A stretch of DNA of 64,000 nucleotides from Peromyscus leucopus (taxonomy: Eukaryota > Chordata > Mammalia > Rodentia > Cricetidae). The notes under the pieces were generated by a model. The model had not been told where the DNA came from. It saw only the letters and a list, made by a program, of their open reading frames with translations, and made no database searches. The stretch covers positions 39,308,142 through 39,372,141 of the forward strand of contig NC_051072.1 of the NCBI RefSeq assembly GCF_004664715.2, given 5' to 3'. Every line of letters begins with the position of its first letter. Within the stretch, counting starts at the first letter, position 1. Positions 58,311-64,000 of the stretch are shown here, one piece after another. The position numbers and the translations under genes are program-made.

Positions 58311-58507
58311 ATGCCTTCAGACACATCTACCAAGAAATATAGCTGAATTTGGGGCAAGATTAGGGCAACATAAATAAAAGCACTTAGAAAGGGGGCTATA
58401 ATATCCATAGGCATGGTTGACATTTATCCTTAATGCTATCGATTCTAAGTCTCTACCGAGGGAAGGATACAATAGAATATAATTGAAATTGCCTTTGGGA
58501 AGTTACC

Positions 58508-58913
58508 TGTGTCACAGTCATGTTTCTGTCTCTGTGGTAAACACCATGACCAGAAGCAGCTTGGGGAGGGATAGCTTTATCTTATAAATAGAACTAGATT
58601 CCCACAGTCTTGGTAGTCTACAGTTATAGTCAGTCATGACAGGCAGTCAGGGTAGGGACTGACGTGGGAACCATGAGGAGTGTGTGGCTTACTAGTCTGT
58701 TCTCCATAGCTTTCTCACACAACCCAGGACTATCTGCCCCAGGGTGGCACCACCCACAGTGAGCAGGGCCCTTCCACCACGATCAGTAGTCAAGACCATG
58801 CTTCACAAACTTGTTTAGAGGCCACTCTGATGAAGGCATTTTCTCAATTAAAGCTCCCCATTCCCAGATGGCCCTCTCTCGTGTGAAGTGGACAAAAACC
58901 TAGCCAGCACACG
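58508..58913 (-). mobile_element. Rodent dispersed repeat, minus copy (family not named)
   Basis: 'aaacaccatgaccagaagca', 'gcttggggagggatagcttt', 'agggtggcaccacccacagt', 'gaaggcattttctcaattaa' and the terminal 'aacctagccagcacac' match, in order, a very common rodent repeat whose other strand reads 'gtgtgctggctagttttatg'. It is related to the copy at 11620-11985. Confidence 0.7.
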
Positions 58914-59030
58914 GTGGAACAACCATACCCATCTAAGGCAGAGGCAAATCTCACTTCACCAAGCAAGGCCAGCCATGGTGGCCGCAAAGGCTGCAGGATC
59001 GTATTGCTCTGTTCAACATAGTAATTTAGA
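58862..59030 (+). repeat. Local direct duplication, copy 1
   Basis: The end of the rodent repeat plus about 118 bp of downstream DNA ('gaggcaaatctcacttcacc', 'aagcaaggccagccatg') recur at 59373-59540. Because the similarity continues past the end of the dispersed repeat, this is a local duplication rather than two independent insertions. Identity is about 80% by eye. Confidence 0.88.
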
Positions 59031-59372
59031 ATGAGGAAGTGAATGTAAGAAAAACAAAGGGTGCATAGCCATCTGGGCTAATGTGCTTCTATTCTGAACT
59101 CCCCGGAGGACAGGAGAATAGGAAGACGAAACATGTGGGGCAAAGGGAAACGTTAGCAAAGTGTAGAAATGGCCAAACAAGCAATGTCCTGCGGTGACCA
59201 GTCAAGCTCTTCTTAAAGGCAACCTAGTCACACGAAATGCCCAGTTGTTGAAAATTACCAATTCTTGAGCAACTGTGGGCTCTGTCTAGTCATTTCTTCC
59301 CACTCATTTGCTCAGGACTCATGCAAATGAGGTTTCCGGCTTGGGGATGCTTTTGAATTCCACAGTGTTTCC

Positions 59373-59540
59373 TCCCAGATGACCCTCTCTTGTGTCAAGC
59401 GGACAAAACCTAGCCAGCACACTGGGGAGCACCCCCAGCCATCCAAGCTGGAGGCAAATCTCACTTTACCAAGCAAGGCCAGCCATGTGTGGCTACAAAG
59501 ACCTCAGGATCTTCTTTCTATATCCAACGTGGTAATTTAG
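59373..59540 (+). repeat. Local direct duplication, copy 2
   Basis: It matches 58862-59030, beginning 'tcccagatgaccctctcttg' and ending 'gtggtaatttag'. The upstream two-thirds of the dispersed repeat is absent here, so the copied segment began inside it. Confidence 0.88.
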
Positions 59541-61459
59541 CCCAAATCAATGTCTTTTTCTATCAGACTCCTGATATTGGACTCATTCTTGTAAAGGAAC
59601 ATCCTTGTGAAGCATCCTGGCCTTGTCTCCCTACAGTAGGTGGAGTGAGTACTTGATTACAATGTGGCTGCGATAATCTCATTTTCATTGTTATACTAGA
59701 TGGAGGAGTCATCCTTCATGGGAAAACACAGCTTGACAGCATTTAAAACTTGGCTTTCTATATAATCGGGTGCAAAATCTAGATCATTTATTTGCTTCTC
59801 AGGCTAGGCCTGGCCTGTACACCTGAGCAAGAGTTCTTTAAACCCATACAGGCAGAATTATTCTTTAATTTTTAAGCAGTATGTAATGCTCATAGTTGAC
59901 TTTGTCTTTGCACCCCAAGCAACTAATTCTTTCTGTAGGTTTTCAGGGAGCATGGGATGCCCACTAAGCCAAGGGACTACCATTTATCCAGCACAATGGC
60001 TCTCTGATCATTGCATTCTGTATGAGTGGAGAAATCAAGGTTGAGATTATTCAGTGGCCTTTACTCAACCTGACAATTCTCTTGGGATCCAGATTTTCTG
60101 TGAAGCAGTGGTCAGGTCCATGTCCCTTCCAGTGCTCAGTCCTTTATCTACTCACTACCCCACAGGAAACTGCTGGCCCTTATCATGATGATAGCTCCCT
60201 TCCCTTCATCTAGTTCTCTTTCCCTAACACTGCACTTGAAGAAAACAAGAAAACAGCTTTATTTCCTTTGTACTTTTTGTCAGGTAAAACAAATCCTCTC
60301 TTAAAGGAGGAAGGTGATATTAGAGAAGAGGAGGAAACAAGGAAGGGACGGAAGGAAGACTAGGAATACAAGGAGACGTGTCTACATACAATAATTTACC
60401 ATTCATAGTTTTCATTTATTTGAAAGTTTTCTAATCAACATAAGCTCATGAGGTGACCTCTAGATATTTATTTTACATAAAGCCTTGCCAAATTACAGAA
60501 AGAGAGAGAGAGAGAGAGAGCGCAGAATATTGAAATAAATGAACTTCAGTGACAGAAAATCTTTGATCTGACACTATTTGTTCAGCACACCTCTAGGCTC
60601 TCTCAGAGTAAACAGATACCACAGAGATTTTTGCCACAGAGATTTTTGCTAAATATCTCCTAAAACATAGACTATTTTAGAGCTGAACTTTGTACATCTG
60701 TGATTTCTACCTTTATCCATAAGACGGTTTATGTGATTCTAGCTCTGTAATAACTATTCAAAATACCACATACTCTTACTTTACATATATTTGCAATTTA
60801 AATGACCCCCATCTCAGCCCTTACACTTGCAGGCATTTGTTCCCATGATGTCAGATGGCAAATTTTAATTCTTGGCCATGTTGGCCTCTTGAGCTCCAGA
60901 GACTTTACACGCCAGTCCTGCCATCTCGGAGTGTCTGAAAGGTTGTGAAAACACAACAGGACTAAAGATGGCTGCCAGCCTGTCTGAATTGGTCAGATAT
61001 TCCAAGAGTGTTGACTTATCAAATACTCTGTAGAAGGGATTCTGTCTGTAGGTATATATCTATTAACAAGTTATTAACAGGGTGCCCTGAGATGACAACA
61101 TCAGTTTACACTACCCAGCACAGGCAATGCTGTCCTTGCATTGGGGGCTCTTATATGGAGAGAACAAGGCATTTTATTTAATTACAGAATAAGCTAAAAT
61201 AGCAATGAGGAAATTTAGAAAATACACCCTGGAACCACAGAATGCTAAACATAGCCGGTGCTGCTATATCTGCAGATGAAGTCAGCTATAAGGAGGGGAG
61301 TATAAACCAGCAAGGCCATGAACATGTCAGGCAAAATGAGAGCCAACAGAAGAAAAGTGCCCAGTAGTACCTGGGCTTAGCTTTTCCAGTTGAAAAGACC
61401 TAGGAGAGTGTGACATAAAACACAACAGGAAGTGTGTCTCCTTAATACGGGATAATGTT
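59541..61459. other. unique DNA, no gene recognised
   Basis: 1.9 kb with no recognised repeat except a (GA)10 tract at 60500-60520. A 63-codon frame (60022-60213) has no domain. Confidence 0.45.
60500..60520 (+). repeat. (GA)10 microsatellite
   Basis: Short uninterrupted GA tract. Confidence 0.97.
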
Positions 61460-61624
61460 ATTGTGTACCACTGAGAAAAATAAAGAGAGCATAAGGAGCT
61501 ATATAGTTCATATTTTAGTGACTGGTGTAGTAAATTACTGCTCAATAAACAAAAGGCAAACAGAATCTGGAGGAACTAAATCTTCTGAGCGTATTTCAAC
61601 ATTACCCTTAGCAAACCCTCACAG
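61460..61624 (+). repeat. 165-bp duplicated block, copy 2
   Basis: Same length and orientation as 57675-57839, with no gaps and about 20 substitutions. Shared landmarks include 'ataaggagctatatagtt', 'ctggtgtagtaaattactgc' and 'aatctggaggaactaaatct'. Confidence 0.9.
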
Positions 61625-61714
61625 CCCAGAGAGAACACATGCAGTCACAGAGAAAGCACATACATCACAGTACTACAAAGTCTGTGTTCCAGATTGACTC
61701 TGGGCCACTTTTCC

Positions 61715-61920
61715 ATTTGTCTTCTTGCAAATCTTTATTGAGCATCTACTATGTACTAAGTGACAATCTAGCCTCTAATGATACAATAGAAGACAAAACA
61801 TACCAAATTCTTTTTCTTGTGTAGTTCATAGTCTAAATGGAAGGATAGATTGATAAATACTGAACAAAATTCATTGGCAGATTATATTTAAAACAACCAA
61901 ATAAAATAGAGAATAATATA
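61715..61920 (+). mobile_element. Ancient mammalian-wide LINE remnant
   Basis: 'tctttattgagcatctacta', 'tgtactaagtgacaatctag' and 'gtgtagttcatagtctaaat' match the old pattern 'tttattgagcacctactatg ... gagcttacagtct', as at 24380 and 25117. Confidence 0.55.
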
Positions 61921-61997
61921 GCAGGCATTTCTGTGGGGGTACAGGCAAGAATTAGGAATGAAGACTACAGCTCTTAATACTTAGAAAATGCTACGCT

Positions 61998-62320
61998 GGG
62001 ACCTGGAGAGTTGGTTCTGTTCATAAGAACTATTACTGTATAATCAGGAGGGCCTGAATTCAAATTCCCTGCATATATATCATATACATAAGAAGAGCTG
62101 GGTGTGCTCACATATGCCTATAACCCCAGTACTCTAGGGGGCAGAGACAAAAGGGTTGCTTGGGCTTGCTGCTCAGCAGCCTAGCACCAGTTCAGTAGGA
62201 GATCCTGTCTCAAGAGAGGGAAGCCTAGACTGATGGAAGCAGGGTACCTAAAGTCTATCTCTAGCCTCTGCTTACATGTGCACATACACAGTGCATGCAT
62301 ACACATACATGCATAATACA
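61998..62320 (+). mobile_element. B3A-type SINE, plus strand
   Basis: The head 'gggacctggagagttggttc' is followed by 'gggcctgaattcaaattccc', the B3A-specific insert 'agctgggtgtgctcacatat', 'gcctataaccccagtactct', 'agatcctgtctcaagagagg' and 'ctagcctctgcttacatgtg', with a CA-rich tail. Full-length or nearly so. Confidence 0.82.
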
Positions 62321-62827
62321 CCCATCGCTACCTTGAGGCATTTGGGAATGAAGCCGAGAAGGAAGAGGGGCATATGGAAACCCAAGAGAAATCCTATCGT
62401 TTTTCTCATTTTGATATAAATGTGTTTTCTATACTCTAAGGCTGTGTCATTCAAGGCACAGCCTACAGATGACAGAGGTGTGTAAGAAAGGAGTCAAAGT
62501 CGTCAACCATGTGGGGAAAAGTAAGTTTGAAAAAGTAAGGTTTTAGAAGACAGGCTTCAGAGTGTTAAAATTTGCCTCTATGATATCACCACCCCAGGCA
62601 CCTGCTCAGGCTCTTTGGGAATGAAAAGCTCTAGGGAGAGAGAGTTAACAGTGTCATCATTTCTCTGCTAGGACAGTTGTTACATAGAGGTGACAACAGA
62701 CAGACGTCAGGGGAATGAAAATACACCATGGTTCACAGCACTCGCACAACAGGCAAAGCATCATGGACACAGAACAACTGTCCAACCTGAGGACCAGTAA
62801 GCAAGATGGGCATACATGTGTCTCAGC
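62321..62827. other. unique DNA, no gene recognised
   Basis: No repeat or exon recognised. Confidence 0.5.
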
Positions 62828-63023
62828 CAGTCCTTCTCAACCTTCCTAATGCTGCGGCCCTTTAATACAGTTCCTCGTGTCGTGGTGAGCTCCCCCACCC
62901 CCAACCACAAAATTATTTCATTGCTGCTCTATTGCTGTAAGTTTGCTACTGTGATGAATTGTAATGTCAATTTCTGATATGTGAGCCCAGAGAGGGTCGT
63001 GACCCCCAGGTTGAGAACCACTG
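62828..63023. mobile_element. URR1-type hAT (Charlie) MITE
   Basis: Terminal inverted repeats are visible: 'cagtccttctcaacctt' at the left and 'aggttgagaaccactg' at the right end. Internal landmarks are 'ctaatgctgcggccctttaa', 'tacagttcctcgtgtcgtgg' and 'gagggtcgtgacccccagg'. No matching 8-bp TSD remains ('gtctcagc' against 'gaagccat'). This is a non-autonomous DNA transposon with no coding capacity. Confidence 0.88.
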
Positions 63024-63398
63024 GAAGCCATGGGATGTGAGAAAAATCAATGAACTCTGTGGGTGAACAAAGAGGAGGAGTTGTAAGCCAGATTCTTCCT
63101 TTTGTAAGGTAAATACAACCTTGACTGATTACAACAGGTGGTAGGAGAACAACAGGGGCTAGAAATACCCATACTGAAATCAAATCACGGCTCTGTACTC
63201 TGTGACAATGAGTGTGTTGCTAGATATTGGCCATTTCACATGTTAAACAATTCTATGATTGATAAAGCATATCAAATTCCTCACATCGGCCATACTTTAT
63301 TTTATGTTATTTGATTGGTTACTATATTTAATATAGTCATTGAAAAACAGTTTGACTATGTGTGCCCAGTGACATTTTTTTTAAATAAAAAGAAAACT

Positions 63399-63541
63399 GC
63401 CAGGTGGTGGTGTCACACACCTTTAATCCCAGCACTCAGGAGGCAGAGGCAGGCAGATCTCTGAGTTCAAAGCCAGCTTGGTCTACAGAGCAAGTTCAAG
63501 GACAGCAAGGGGTATACAGAGAAGCCCTGTCTCAACCCTCC
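63399..63541 (+). mobile_element. B1 SINE
   Basis: 'gccaggtggtggtgtcacac', 'ctttaatcccagcactcagg', 'aggcagatctctgagttcaa', 'gcttggtctacagagcaagt' and 'gagaagccctgtctcaac' follow B1. Confidence 0.95.
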
Positions 63542-63543
63542 CA

Positions 63544-63587
<44 letters not shown>

Positions 63588-63598
63588 TAATAATAAAC
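63544..63598 (+). repeat. (AAT)n microsatellite at the B1 tail
   Basis: Near-perfect AAT repeats, with one ATG-type interruption, directly replace the A-rich tail of the B1. Confidence 0.98.
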
Positions 63599-64000
63599 TA
63601 ATATAATTATTTATTTGCATGCAACCACTGTGTTATTTCCTCTAATATGGTCCCATGGATATACATCGCCTATAGGGATATTATAATCTTCTAATACAAA
63701 AAAATTTCATTTAATATATAAACTTTGTTTATGGAAATTAATAGAAAACATGCCAAGGTTTATTTTGAAGGCATTTTATGCTATTGATTTCAATTGATTT
63801 TAAAGCATGTGGATCCAGAGTGGCCTCATGGACAAGAGCTGGAGATAAGACGATGAATGGGCTGGTTGTTCTGCCCATAATAGCCCAGTAAGAAAGCCAC
63901 CCAGAGCTAAGGGCTTAAGAGAACATTCCCAAACGATGAACATTTTGGTAAAATATACTTCACAGACCTTTGGGTAAGTAAGGTTAGAGGGAATTAGATA
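63599..64000. other. unique AT-rich DNA
   Basis: No gene or repeat recognised before the window ends. Confidence 0.5.

Noticed and set aside
62820..63031. 8-bp TSD around the URR1 MITE
   Set aside because: The flanking octamers 'gtctcagc' and 'gaagccat' do not match, so no TSD is claimed.

Overview
The window is mammalian nuclear DNA from a muroid rodent. B1, B2, B3/B3A and ID-like SINEs, rodent LINE-1 3' ends and long (CT)n/(GT)n microsatellites lie throughout. The youngest B1 copies (36672, 40092, 22588) carry a 3' half reading 'caggaaaggcacaaagctacacag' or close to it, unlike the house-mouse form. Together with two LTR types that I associate with hamster, vole and deer-mouse sequence, this points to Cricetidae rather than Mus; that placement is inference from memory. 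There is no bacterial, plasmid or phage gene organisation.

I see no convincing protein-coding gene, tRNA, rRNA or known ncRNA gene. The open reading frames are short and mostly fall in microsatellites, SINEs, LINE tails or unique DNA with no coding signature. The window therefore reads as intergenic or deep intronic DNA. Three short stretches (about 43107-43345, 47035-47304 and 51438-51722) look slightly more protein-like or exon-like than their surroundings and are offered only as candidates.

Layout. 1-5000: unique AT-rich DNA with a B3 SINE and a long LTR-like block (about 1320-2285). 5020-5723: a solo LTR with a 6-bp target-site duplication (TSD), interrupted by a B2 with its own 14-bp TSD. 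6640-7690: an old rodent L1 3' end. 10870-14880: ancient L1 remnants and A-rich DNA. 15240-18020: (GA)n, B3A, a second LTR-like element containing a B1 dimer, a B1 and a (CCAAA)n satellite. 19170-22090: L1 pieces, including a 5'-truncated L1 with a near-perfect TSD. 22588-26540: B1, a large (CT)n/(GT)n tract, B3A and ancient LINE/MIR pieces. 28280-29000: repeat-free, CpG-retaining DNA. 34130-35580: another old L1 3' end. 36672 and 40092: young B1s with perfect TSDs. 42526-48290: mostly unique, with the candidate exon-like stretches. 49771-53780: a dense run of microsatellites. 54291-56731: two 5'-inverted (twin-primed) L1s in opposite orientations. 57675-61624: two independent internal duplications. 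62000-63600: B3A, a URR1 hAT MITE and a B1 with an (AAT)n tail.

The main value of the window is its insertion archaeology: several insertions have TSDs that can be read directly, so nesting order can be established from sequence alone. I found no undescribed biological system. The most unexplained item is a gap-free 165-bp block present twice (57675-57839 and 61460-61624), about 88% identical and matching no repeat family I recognise.
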